A stretch of 40,723 bases of DNA from DATLFI01 sp035524895 (GTDB lineage: Bacteria; Acidobacteriota; Thermoanaerobaculia; Multivoradales; Multivoraceae). The stretch is from the NCBI GenBank assembly GCA_035524895.1, contig DATLFI010000096.1, positions 1-40,723 of the forward strand, in the 5' to 3' direction. Under the pieces are notes generated by a model. The model was given only the letters and a program-made list of their open reading frames with translations, made no database searches and was not told the origin of the DNA. The translations under genes were made by a program, and so were the position numbers. The number at the start of each line of letters is the position of its first letter. The first letter of the stretch is position 1. Positions 8,863-16,641 of the stretch are shown piece by piece.

Positions 8863-9723
8863 TCAGACCGCCATCCAGGGTGTGGGTTCGAACTGGCCGC
8901 TCAGCTCCACCCTCGAGGTGCTGCCCGCCCGCTCGACCGCCGCGGCGACCGCCTCGAAGGCGAGGGCGGGCACGTTGTTGATCCGGGACAGATGATAGAG
9001 CACCACGGTGTGCAGTCCGTCAGCCAAGAGTACCCTGACGCTAGCGGCTGCTTCGACGTTCGAGAGATGACCCTGGGTTCCGGCCACCCGTTGCTTCAGA
9101 CTCCAGGGGTAGGGTCCCTGCCGGAGCATCGCGAGGTCGTGGTTGCTCTCGATCACCAGCGCCGAGAGGTCACGCAGCCTGGCCCATACGCTCGCCGTGG
9201 CCTCGCCGAGATCGGCAAGCAGCCCGAGTCGCCGTCCGGCGTCGTCCTCGACCACGACGCCGACCGGTTGGCGGGCGTCGTGGGACACCGGGAAGGTCTC
9301 CAGCCGTAGGCCCGCAACCTCGAGTCGAGCTTCCGGACGCAGAGGCGTCGCGCCACAGAGCTGGCGCAGCCAGGGTCCGCCGAGAGTGCCGCGGGTGCCG
9401 TACACCGGTATCCGGTAGCGAGCGGCGAACCGCGGCGCTCCACGGCAATGGTCGGCGTGCTCGTGGGTGAGCACGATCGCCTCGATCGAACGAGGCTCCA
9501 CGCCTACGGCCCGCAGCCGGCGCTCCAGCTCCCTGCAGGCGAACCCGGCATCGATCAGCACCCGCCGGCCTCGGGACTCGACCACCAGGCTGTTGCCGCT
9601 GCTGCCCGATCCCAGAACGACGAACCGGGTGAGGCTGGCCATGTTCGCCGCACCGTCCCCTATCGACTCGGCGGCGAGCGCGGGCGGCGGCTCGAACAGG
9701 GAGAGCTGTCGTGCGGCCGTCAA
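8863..9723 (-). CDS. yycJ: YycJ/WalJ-type metallo-beta-lactamase-fold hydrolase with clamp-binding-like N-terminus
   Basis: The MBL core begins RFVVLGSGSSGNS (33-45), with the metal motif HEHADH (87-92), ESNHD and GHLSN, all typical of the YycJ/WalJ group of putative exonucleases. The TTG start at 9723 (286 aa) is favoured because GGAG sits 5 bases before it. An internal ATG at 9642 (259 aa) has no comparable site. The longer form carries RQLSLFEPP at residues 5-13; QLSLF matches the bacterial beta-clamp binding motif QL[SD]LF, which would suit a DNA-processing nuclease. The motif is seen; clamp binding is inferred. It lies upstream of purS on the same strand. Confidence 0.85.
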   Translation of the reverse strand: MTAARQLSLFEPPPALAAESIGDGAANMASLTRFVVLGSGSSGNSLVVESRGRRVLIDAGFACRELERRLRAVGVEPRSIEAIVLTHEHADHCRGAPRFAARYRIPVYGTRGTLGGPWLRQLCGATPLRPEARLEVAGLRLETFPVSHDARQPVGVVVEDDAGRRLGLLADLGEATASVWARLRDLSALVIESNHDLAMLRQGPYPWSLKQRVAGTQGHLSNVEAAASVRVLLADGLHTVVLYHLSRINNVPALAFEAVAAAVERAGSTSRVELSGQFEPTPWMAV

Positions 9724-9816
9724 CCGGTCTCCGGTGGCTTCGCCAGCATCAGAGATTCTGCGCGATCAGAACCAGGGGGCGCTCCGGTGCTGGGAGTCTC
9801 GGAACGCTGCGAGCGC

Positions 9817-10575
9817 TCAGAGGTCGTACACGCGATCCTGTTCCAGGAAGCCGACCGAACGGTGGCCTGTCGCGGCTACCTCTCGCCGAATCGACTCGAT
9901 GCAGGCCGGCTTCATGTGGTGGATGAGAACAGGCACGTCGCGCTGCAGCTTCTCCAGCTCCAGCTCGAGCGAGCGGGGGCTCAAGTGCCCCGAGTCGTCG
10001 GCGACCTGCTGGCGAGCGTTGTCGAAGCTGACGTCGATGCAGATCGCCTTCAAATGCGGAGTCCGGTTCGCGATCTCCCAAAGCCGCTCGGTCGGCCCCG
10101 TGTCGCTCGACCACAGCAACGCGGCGTTGCCCTGTTCGACCAGGAATCCGTGCGTCGGCACGACGTGGTTGACCTCGATCGGCGTGAACGTGACGCTGCC
10201 GATGCGAAAAGGCACCTCGGTCTCGAACACGTGGAAACGGATCGCCGGCACCAGGTGGTTCGGCAGCCGCGAGAAATCGGGCCAGGTGGCGCTATTGAAG
10301 AGGTGCCGGCGCACCGAATGGATCGTCGCCTCCGAGCCGTGGACGTCGAGGCCGTCACCGCGGCTGAAGATGTTGTCGACCAGAAAAGGCAGCGTCGCGG
10401 TGTGGTCCATGTGCGAGTGGGTCAGCACCACGGAGCGGACCTCGAGCTGACGCTCTAGCGTGAGCGTCTTGGACAGGCACCCCGCGTCGAGAGCGGTAGC
10501 TCCCTCGACCAGGAGTCCGGTGAGGTGACATTGCGGACTCTCTCCGCCGTAGCAGCCGAGCACTTCTATACGCAT
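9817..10575 (-). CDS. MBL-fold protein resembling class II cyclic-nucleotide phosphodiesterase
   Basis: 252 aa from the ATG at 10575 (MRIEVLGCYGGESP). The metal-binding motif is LTHSHMDHTATLPFL (51-65; H53, H55, D57, H58), with later histidines in IEVNHVVPTHGF, LWSSDTGPT and LIHHMKP. The overall pattern, including the short opening strand-loop LGCYGGESP and the H-x-H-[LM]-D-H site, resembles class II cAMP phosphodiesterases (PDE1/CpdP type). Other MBL hydrolases remain possible, so the substrate is not assigned. It sits between the YycJ-like gene and a GAF/HD-GYP gene on the same strand. A TACAAT hexamer ends 13 bases before the ATG and no Shine-Dalgarno is visible. Confidence 0.75.
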   Translation of the reverse strand: MRIEVLGCYGGESPQCHLTGLLVEGATALDAGCLSKTLTLERQLEVRSVVLTHSHMDHTATLPFLVDNIFSRGDGLDVHGSEATIHSVRRHLFNSATWPDFSRLPNHLVPAIRFHVFETEVPFRIGSVTFTPIEVNHVVPTHGFLVEQGNAALLWSSDTGPTERLWEIANRTPHLKAICIDVSFDNARQQVADDSGHLSPRSLELELEKLQRDVPVLIHHMKPACIESIRREVAATGHRSVGFLEQDRVYDL

Positions 10576-10588
10576 CGTGGCCGGACAG

Positions 10589-10594
10589 ATTGTA
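10589..10594 (-). promoter_or_regulatory. Probable -10 element (TACAAT) of the phosphodiesterase-like MBL gene
   Basis: TACAAT on the complement matches five of six consensus bases and ends 13 bases before the ATG, predicting a leader of about 6 nt. No TTGACA-like -35 is found at standard spacing. Confidence 0.45.
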
Positions 10595-10679
10595 GCCCGG
10601 ACCCTCCAGGAGCGCGCCATGCTCCCGTGGACCGTCCCGCCTGTGGGTCACGGATCCTCTCTTCCGAACCCGCGGAGGC

Positions 10680-11837
10680 TCAGCTCTCGCGCTGCGGTCC
10701 CGTGGTCGCTGCAACCTGCTCGGCCGGGCTCGGCTGGCGAGAAGCCCCGATCTCACCCTCGTCGAAGGCCGACCGGAAGGCCACCACGACCCGCGGGCAG
10801 AACTGCCGGCCCGCCTCGCGCTCGATCTCGTCGAGAGCCTTCCCCGGTGCGCGGCCCTTGCGGTAGGGACGGTCGGTCGTCATGGCATCGAAGGAGTCTG
10901 CAACTGCGATGATTCTCGCCAACGGCGGTATCTCGTCTCCGCACAAACCGTCCGGATAGCCCAGCCCATCGGTTCGCTCGTGGTGATGGCGGATGCCTCC
11001 GAGCAACGCCCGCAGTTGGGCAATCGGCAGCACCAGATCGGCACCGTCGACCGGGTGACGTCGCATCAGCCGGGTTTCCTCGTCGTCGAGCGGTGACGGC
11101 TTCGAGAGCACGCGGTCGGGTGTGGCGATCTTGCCGATGTCGTGCAGCACAGCAGCGAGGCGCAGCTCTTCGAGCTCCTCGTCCCCCAGAGCCAGCCGGC
11201 GGCCGATGGCGAGCGAGTAGTCCACCACCCGGCGCACGTGGCCGCCGGTGTAGGGGTCACGACACTCCACCGCCTCGGCCAGTGCCGTCACGGTCTGCAG
11301 GAAGGTCTGCCGCTGAACCTGGTAGAGACGCGCATTCTCGATGGCGTTGGCCAGTGGCCCCGCCAACAGCTCCATCCGGCGCAGGTCGTCCGCGGAGAAG
11401 GCTTCGCGCTCGGTGGAGTTGAGCACCTGGAGGACCCCCACCACCCGTCCTCGCGCCACCAACGGCACCGATAGCAGGGACCGCGTGACGAACCCCGGAG
11501 TGGTGTCGCCACGCCAGCGCGGATCGGCGGTGACGTCCTCCACCACGTCCGCGCGACCGCTGCGGGCGACTTCCCCCACGATGCCCTCCCCCAAGGGCAC
11601 CCGCAAGTCCCGGATGGTGGGCGCCGCGTGACCGCGAACCACGCGGAAGAACAGCTCGCCCCGGACCTCGTCGAGCTCCCATATCGAGCTGGTCTCGGCC
11701 CGGCAGAACTGCTCTACCTTGTCGAGCGCGAGGTGCAGCACGCGATCGAGCTCGAGCGTGCTGGCAAGCTCGACCCCGATCTCGAGCAGCGTCTCGTACT
11801 CCTGGAGGCGGCGCTCCAGGTCGTCGGCAGTAGCCAT
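10680..11837 (-). CDS. GAF domain / HD-GYP domain phosphodiesterase
   Basis: 385 aa from the ATG at 11837. Residues 10-170 form a GAF sensor domain (TLLEIGVELASTLELDRVL...SLLSVPLVARGRVVGVLQVLN). Residues 185-350 form an HD-GYP domain with the HD pair H232-D233 in LHDIGKI, HHHERTDGLGYPDG (284-297) and a following FDAMTTDRPYR. All signature metal and GYP residues are intact, so hydrolysis of cyclic di-GMP is likely (family knowledge); the signal sensed by GAF is unknown. No membrane segment is seen, so a soluble cytoplasmic enzyme is expected. A TAGAAT hexamer at 11860-11865 lies 22 bases before the ATG. The neighbouring phosphodiesterase-like MBL gene suggests a nucleotide-signalling pair. Confidence 0.93.
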   Translation of the reverse strand: MATADDLERRLQEYETLLEIGVELASTLELDRVLHLALDKVEQFCRAETSSIWELDEVRGELFFRVVRGHAAPTIRDLRVPLGEGIVGEVARSGRADVVEDVTADPRWRGDTTPGFVTRSLLSVPLVARGRVVGVLQVLNSTEREAFSADDLRRMELLAGPLANAIENARLYQVQRQTFLQTVTALAEAVECRDPYTGGHVRRVVDYSLAIGRRLALGDEELEELRLAAVLHDIGKIATPDRVLSKPSPLDDEETRLMRRHPVDGADLVLPIAQLRALLGGIRHHHERTDGLGYPDGLCGDEIPPLARIIAVADSFDAMTTDRPYRKGRAPGKALDEIEREAGRQFCPRVVVAFRSAFDEGEIGASRQPSPAEQVAATTGPQRES

Positions 11838-11859
11838 CGTTCTCGTGAGTTGCCCTGCG

Positions 11860-11865
11860 ATTCTA
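11860..11865 (-). promoter_or_regulatory. Possible -10 element of the GAF/HD-GYP gene
   Basis: TAGAAT on the complement matches five of six -10 bases and would give a leader of about 15 nt. The -35 position reads GTGAAT, a poor match. Confidence 0.4.
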
Positions 11866-11935
11866 ACCCCACACAGGGCTGGATTCACGAACTGCCCGGG
11901 TCGCGAAGCGCCGACTCGACTCGTTGGCGGCGGGC

Positions 11936-14830
11936 TCAGAATCGCTGGCCGATCCAGAAGGAGCCGCGGGTGTCGCTCGAAGTCTCGAGATCCCAGGTTT
12001 TCGCGAAGTCGAAGTGTAGGTCGAGACCGAAGAACGAGATCGTGAAGCCAAAACCGTAGGCGGCGATCGCGTCCTGCAGCGTGTCCGTCTCGCTGTCGTA
12101 GAGTTCGAAGTCCTGGACGTCGGGGAACCAGGCGGCACCCACGTCGAAGAAGAGCCGGCCCTGGATGCCCTGGAAGCTGATGACCGGGGTCACGAAGTAG
12201 TCGATCAACGGGAATCGAAGCTCGACGTTGGTGAAGAATCCACGATCGCCGACCAGGTCGCGGAACTCGATACCGCGGACGGTGTCGTAGCCGCCGAAAT
12301 AAACCGGGTTCGGGAAGTCGCCGCTACGCGAGGAGCCAAAGAACCGCATCGCGAAGCTCGTGCGGCGGCTCAGCGGAAAATACTTCCTGGCATCGAGCTC
12401 GACGGTCGAGGTCAGCGTCCCCGACTCGTCGATGTCGGGCGCCCAGCTGCCCGAGAATCGCACGCGGTGGCCGCCGCTGGGCCCCGCCACACTGAAGATG
12501 GTGGTGTCGCTGACCAGCGCCGCGCCGATCTGCGGGTAGTCGTCCTTGCGGGGCAGCAGAGTCGGAATGACGTTGCCGTCGTCGTCCAAGATGGGATTGC
12601 CGTCGGAATCGAACGCGAACGCCTGGATGTCGATGTCGCGCACGAAGTAGCCACCGGTCAGCTCGAAGCGCCGGTAGAAGCTAAAGGGATAGATCAGGCT
12701 CGCCGTGGCGCCAGTCAACTGGTAGGCGGAGCGAACGCGCTCGATCCTGCCGTCGAAGAAGTTGCGGCCGACGAAGAAAGTGTTGTCGTCGAACACCGTG
12801 GCGCCCCACTGCCAGCGCCGTGACAGGTCGTAGTAGCTGACCTGGAAGTTCGAGAAGCTCTCGATCGACTGGAACAGACCGATCAGACGGCGGTCGCCGA
12901 AGAAGTCGGAGAACTGGAGCACGATCTGACCCACCACGGTCTGGTCGTCGTCGATCGCGGCCACCGCGTCGGCATCCTCGAGGAAGAGCCGAAAGCCGCG
13001 CTTGGCCTCCTTCTTGGATTCGTCGATCGATACCAGGATGTCCGGCTCGAAGCGGGGGAGCTCCTCGGCAGTCGCGGTCGCCGAAGGTTCGAGCTGCGTG
13101 ACCTGGAGCGGCTCCTCGATCTCGCTCTCGTAGAGGTCGAACCTACCCTTCCAGTAGCCCGTGTAGACCAGGCGGTCCGGCTCGCCGACACGACGCAACA
13201 CCGCCGGCATGAAGGCACCGGTGATGGTGTTCGTGTACTGGGTGAGCTGCCGTGATTCCAGATCGAGGCCGTAGATGTTCTCCGCGCCGGTGCGGTCAGA
13301 GGTGAAGAAGATCCGCTTGCCGTCCGACGAGAAGACCGGGTCGGTGTTGACCCACTCGTCGTCGGTAACGCGCGTGCGCTGGCCGGTGTCGAGGTCGAGC
13401 AAGAAGATGTCCGAGCCCTCGTCGAGGACCGACACGAAGGCGAGCCGCTTGCCGTCCGGCGAGAAGGCCGGGGCGCCGTCGTAGATGTCCTCGGTCGTCA
13501 GGTTGCGGATCTCGAGGGAGTCGAGATCGAGCAGGAAGATGTCGAACTGGCCCGAGCGGTTGCCGGAAAACGCGATGGTCTTGCCGTCGGGGCTCCATGC
13601 CGGGGCGGTCTGCTGCTCCACCTCCATGTCGATCACGCGGCTGACTCCCCCGCGCAGGACGTCGACGATGGCGAGCGAGAATCCCGCCTCCTTGCGCACG
13701 AACGCGGCCAGGTAGTTACCGTCGGGGGAGAACGCGAGATCGTGGCCGTGCCTTCGTCCGGTCGTCAGATGCTGGCCGACGAAGTGGCGGAAGTCGGTGG
13801 TGAACTTGCGGGTCAGGTTGCGCAGCAGCCGGCGGTTCTGGGTATCGAACAAGACGATGTCGAGATCCTGACGGACAGTGCTGAAGGCCGCGACCAGGTC
13901 GCCCGACGGAGAGGCGACGGGAGACAGCTCCTGGCTGCCGCCCGCCTCGGTGCGAAACGGACGGCCGAAGTCGCTGGGCTCGCCGGTGGCGACCAGCTCC
14001 GGCAGGTACTTGCGGCGCAGCCAGCGGCGGAACTCGATGTCGAAGTCCTCGGGCTCGATGCGGAATGCCCGCTCGATGGCGCGTCCGACGCGCGCGCCGA
14101 TGGTGTTGCGGAACTCGAACAGAAAATCGAGCACGCCGTCGCGCCCCCACCGTTCCTCCATGAAGTCGAAAGCGGCGTGGCCGAATCGATACGCGAAGAA
14201 CCCCTGCACGTTGGTCTGGGTGACGGGCGGGATCAGGTCGTTTACCACCGCGTCGCGCAGGAACATGCGGTCCGAGGTGCTCTCGTCCTCGGCGTAGTAG
14301 CTCGCCATGCCCTCGACCAGCCAGGTCGGCGGATTGAGCGTGAGCGACTTGCCCAGGCTGCCGCCGAACAAGATGTGGTACTGGAAGATGTGCGTGAGCT
14401 CATGGAGGATCAGCTCATAGAGCTCGCGGTCCGGCAGGTCGATCGGCATCACCATCCTGAACCGAGCCGACGTCGCGAAGGCCGCGACGCCCTCCGGGAT
14501 GAAGTTGAGGATGATGTTGTTCTGCAGGAACTCGGAGTGCGTGGCGAACAGGAGAAGCGGCGTCGGCTCCTGGATCTGGTAATCGAACTCGCGAGAGAGC
14601 CGGTCGTAGGCGCTCTCCGCCATCGACACCACCTTTTGCAACTGCGACTCCGACTTCGGGTAGTAGTACACCGAGAAGTGTGGGGAGTGGTACACGTGCC
14701 AATCGAAGGGTTCGTACCGCACCTTGTTCTTGCCGAAGTACTGCGCCGAAGCGGTCGCGACGCCGGTGGCCAGCAGGCACAGGGACAGCGCCACGACCCG
14801 ACGCCAACTACTACGGATGCTGGGATTCAC
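11936..14830 (-). CDS. Outer-membrane protein: peptidase-like domain, TolB/PD40 propeller and C-terminal beta-barrel
   Basis: 964 aa from the GTG at 14830, which has AAGGAG 6 bases upstream and opens a clear signal peptide (VVALSLCLLATGVATASA, cut near residue 29). Residues 45-290 hold HELTH (143-147) and, 26 residues later, E173 in WLVEGMASYYAED, the layout of MA-clan zinc peptidases (HExxH...E). Residues about 310-620 contain PD40 blades such as FSPDGKRLAFVSVLDEGSD and WSPDGKTIAFSGNRSGQFD, the TolB-type propeller. Residues about 650-964 are strand-rich, with a D15/BamA-like ending (YFGGYDTVRGIEFRDL, then the terminal F of FWIGQRF), the usual outer-membrane barrel signature. It is probably a surface or periplasm-facing outer-membrane protein. 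Substrate and activity are unknown. Confidence 0.88.
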   Translation of the reverse strand: MNPSIRSSWRRVVALSLCLLATGVATASAQYFGKNKVRYEPFDWHVYHSPHFSVYYYPKSESQLQKVVSMAESAYDRLSREFDYQIQEPTPLLLFATHSEFLQNNIILNFIPEGVAAFATSARFRMVMPIDLPDRELYELILHELTHIFQYHILFGGSLGKSLTLNPPTWLVEGMASYYAEDESTSDRMFLRDAVVNDLIPPVTQTNVQGFFAYRFGHAAFDFMEERWGRDGVLDFLFEFRNTIGARVGRAIERAFRIEPEDFDIEFRRWLRRKYLPELVATGEPSDFGRPFRTEAGGSQELSPVASPSGDLVAAFSTVRQDLDIVLFDTQNRRLLRNLTRKFTTDFRHFVGQHLTTGRRHGHDLAFSPDGNYLAAFVRKEAGFSLAIVDVLRGGVSRVIDMEVEQQTAPAWSPDGKTIAFSGNRSGQFDIFLLDLDSLEIRNLTTEDIYDGAPAFSPDGKRLAFVSVLDEGSDIFLLDLDTGQRTRVTDDEWVNTDPVFSSDGKRIFFTSDRTGAENIYGLDLESRQLTQYTNTITGAFMPAVLRRVGEPDRLVYTGYWKGRFDLYESEIEEPLQVTQLEPSATATAEELPRFEPDILVSIDESKKEAKRGFRLFLEDADAVAAIDDDQTVVGQIVLQFSDFFGDRRLIGLFQSIESFSNFQVSYYDLSRRWQWGATVFDDNTFFVGRNFFDGRIERVRSAYQLTGATASLIYPFSFYRRFELTGGYFVRDIDIQAFAFDSDGNPILDDDGNVIPTLLPRKDDYPQIGAALVSDTTIFSVAGPSGGHRVRFSGSWAPDIDESGTLTSTVELDARKYFPLSRRTSFAMRFFGSSRSGDFPNPVYFGGYDTVRGIEFRDLVGDRGFFTNVELRFPLIDYFVTPVISFQGIQGRLFFDVGAAWFPDVQDFELYDSETDTLQDAIAAYGFGFTISFFGLDLHFDFAKTWDLETSSDTRGSFWIGQRF

Positions 14831-14962
14831 GGGGTGCTCCTTGCGGTATCGGGACGCCTGCCCGCGGGCCGGCCCCGGCTGGGCTCTGGCTTGGTTGCGC
14901 ACCGCCGGTCATCGGGTGTGGAAAGCACCCGCGCCACGGGACGGCTCACTCTCGTCGCTCTC

Positions 14963-15715
14963 TTACTCGCTCAAGAGGATGCGGCTCGCCTCGACTTCCT
15001 TCTCGACGAAGATCCCTAGCAGCCGATCCTCCAGCGCATACAGGTTCTCGAACATGCCGCGCAACGGGTCGGCCTTCTCGCCCTCGAACGACTTGAAGTC
15101 CTTGAAGTTGTCCTCGTACAGCAGCTCACCCGACTTGCCGTCGAACACCATCACCAGGATGTCGTACTCGAAGCCGGTCTGCTCCACCAGGACCTGGCGG
15201 TAGTAGGTGCGCCCGTCGAACGGCGAGGTGACCTCTTCGGTGACATAGCCGCTGCGATCCTGGATGTCGAAATCGAGGCTTCCCGTGACGATGATGTCGG
15301 CTCCGGTCCTCTCGCCGAGCACCTTCCAGAAGTCGCTGTCACGAGCGAGCATGTCGAGGTCGTAGCTGGGATAGTCGACGGGCCCGGGGGAAACCACTTT
15401 GAGGTCGGTCTCCCGTCGCAGCACCTTCTCGATGTACCGCGCGAACTCCTTCTGCACGTCGATGTCGGTGCCGCGCAGCCGGCCCTCGCCCTCCTGGCTC
15501 ACCACGATGAACGGCGCCGGGAGGATCGAGCGGCGATGCTCGAGGTCTATCCGCGCCGGCACCGGCAGCTTCAGGCGCACCTCGACCTTGCTCGCCGCGG
15601 CCACCGGGCCGGCAAGCGCCAGCATCGGCCCAAGAAGGAGGACTATGACGAAACCGGCGGCAACGTGTGGCCGCACGGTCTGGCTCGCGACGTGGGAAAC
15701 CTGCCTGAACGCCAT
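14963..15715 (-). CDS. Exported protein of unknown function
   Basis: 250 aa from the ATG at 15715, with GGAGG placed 5-6 bases upstream. The N-terminus is a signal peptide: a basic start, then the hydrophobic AAGFVIVLLLGPMLALAG, with probable cleavage after GPVAA near residue 40. The mature part alternates charged and aromatic strands (for example GTDIDVQKEFARYIEKVL, ADIIVTGSLDFDIQDRSGY, YDILVMVFDGKSGELLYEDN). The GADIIVTG...VFDGKSGELL pattern recalls periplasmic CsgG/TolB-N-like modules, but I do not recognise the family. It lies upstream of and on the same strand as the barrel protein (132-base gap), so a shared envelope role is likely. Confidence 0.8.
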   Translation of the reverse strand: MAFRQVSHVASQTVRPHVAAGFVIVLLLGPMLALAGPVAAASKVEVRLKLPVPARIDLEHRRSILPAPFIVVSQEGEGRLRGTDIDVQKEFARYIEKVLRRETDLKVVSPGPVDYPSYDLDMLARDSDFWKVLGERTGADIIVTGSLDFDIQDRSGYVTEEVTSPFDGRTYYRQVLVEQTGFEYDILVMVFDGKSGELLYEDNFKDFKSFEGEKADPLRGMFENLYALEDRLLGIFVEKEVEASRILLSE

Positions 15716-16033
15716 CGTTGCCTCCTCGATCCGGTGGCTGCGTCGCGCTCGGACGCTGTGCAGCTCCTGCTGTGACGTCTGGGGTGGCGCAACCGGGTTG
15801 CGACGGCTCTGTCCTGTCCTGTCGTGTCCGCCTGTCCTGTCGTGTCCGGCTGGGTGAGGCCCTTCGGGACTCTCCAGGCGCAACCGTTCGACCTTCGACT
15901 CGGAGTTGCCGCCGAGGCAGTTGCCGTTGCGGCGATCACTGCAAACCTCCGACCATGCGGAGCCCGGCTCTCGAGTCGGGGCCCGTCCGTTGGTTCCAGG
16001 GATGCTGCAACCGTGAACCGTCCCCTCGCGCGG
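15716..16033. other. Intergenic region between TPR gene and exported-protein gene
   Basis: 318 bases without a supported gene. It holds the 18-bp tandem repeat at 15813-15848 and a small perfect hairpin, GCAACC...GGTTGC, near 15789-15801. No terminator with a T-tract and no clear promoter was found. Confidence 0.5.
15813..15848. repeat. 18-bp direct tandem repeat, two copies
   Basis: Two exact copies of CCTGTCCTGTCGTGTCCG stand head to tail (15813-15830, 15831-15848), about 100 bases upstream of the exported-protein start. The unit is itself built from CCTGT/CGTGT pentamers, so slippage is the likely origin. Confidence 0.85.
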
Positions 16034-16483
16034 TCACTCGCGTCGCCCAGGAGGGTCGTCAGAAGCCGGAGGCTCGCCCGCGGGGGTCGCCTCCTGAGCG
16101 GTTGCCGAGGCGTGCTTCTCGCGGCTGGCCTGGTACGCCTGGTAGAACTCCGCGAAGCGCGCGTAGTTGCGCTTCAGCTCCCGGCTGTTGGGGTCCACCC
16201 GCAGCGCGCGCTGGTAGTGGCGGAGCGCCTCGTCGAACTCTCCGAGCGCCTCGTAGGCCACCGCGATGTTGTTGAGGATCGAGGCCTGCTCCGGGTTGAG
16301 CCGCTCGGCCTGGTGAAACCGGAAGAGCGCTTCGTTCCACAGACCCCGCTGCGCCATCTCGACGCCGAAGTCGAGCTGCTGCTTGGAGCTCGGGGGTCGC
16401 TGCCCCTCGACCGCCTGCGGCGTTCCGACCAACGCCGCGGCGCCGAGGAGTGTCACCAGAAGAAGCCTGCTCGCTGTGGGCAT
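16034..16483 (-). CDS. Exported TPR-repeat protein
   Basis: 149 aa from the ATG at 16483, preceded by a purine-rich AAGGAAGGGGAC Shine-Dalgarno region. A signal peptide covers residues 1-28 (ASRLLLVTLLGAAALVGTPQA). Residues about 35-68 and 69-102 are two TPR units: the first includes WNEALFRFHQAERLNPEQ, the second NNIAVAYEALGEFDEALRHY. The C-terminal 30 residues are low-complexity and polar. TPR proteins mediate protein-protein contacts; this one is probably periplasmic, partner unknown. A TATACT -10 (16520-16525) lies about 37 bases upstream of the ATG, giving a normal leader that includes the Shine-Dalgarno. Confidence 0.85.
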   Translation of the reverse strand: MPTASRLLLVTLLGAAALVGTPQAVEGQRPPSSKQQLDFGVEMAQRGLWNEALFRFHQAERLNPEQASILNNIAVAYEALGEFDEALRHYQRALRVDPNSRELKRNYARFAEFYQAYQASREKHASATAQEATPAGEPPASDDPPGRRE

Positions 16484-16519
16484 CTCGTCCCCTTCCTTTG
16501 GGGTCGGGCGCGAAAAGGC

Positions 16520-16525
16520 AGTATA
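16520..16525 (-). promoter_or_regulatory. Probable -10 element of the TPR gene
   Basis: TATACT on the complement matches five of six consensus bases and gives a leader of about 30 nt containing a good Shine-Dalgarno. The -35 region has no clear TTGACA. Confidence 0.4.
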
Positions 16526-16641
16526 TCGAATGGTCCTGGGACCGCAGGCGTCGGGTCCGCCGCGACGCTGACCTGACGCCGCCAAAGTGCCTGCCTGCGG
16601 GTGCGCACAAATGGCCAGGAATTGCGTCTCCATCTAACGGC

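Noticed and set aside
13742..15019. 425-aa plus-strand frame opposite the barrel protein
   Set aside because: It is antisense shadow of a protein with signal peptide, propeller blades and barrel. No motif is seen in the antisense product.
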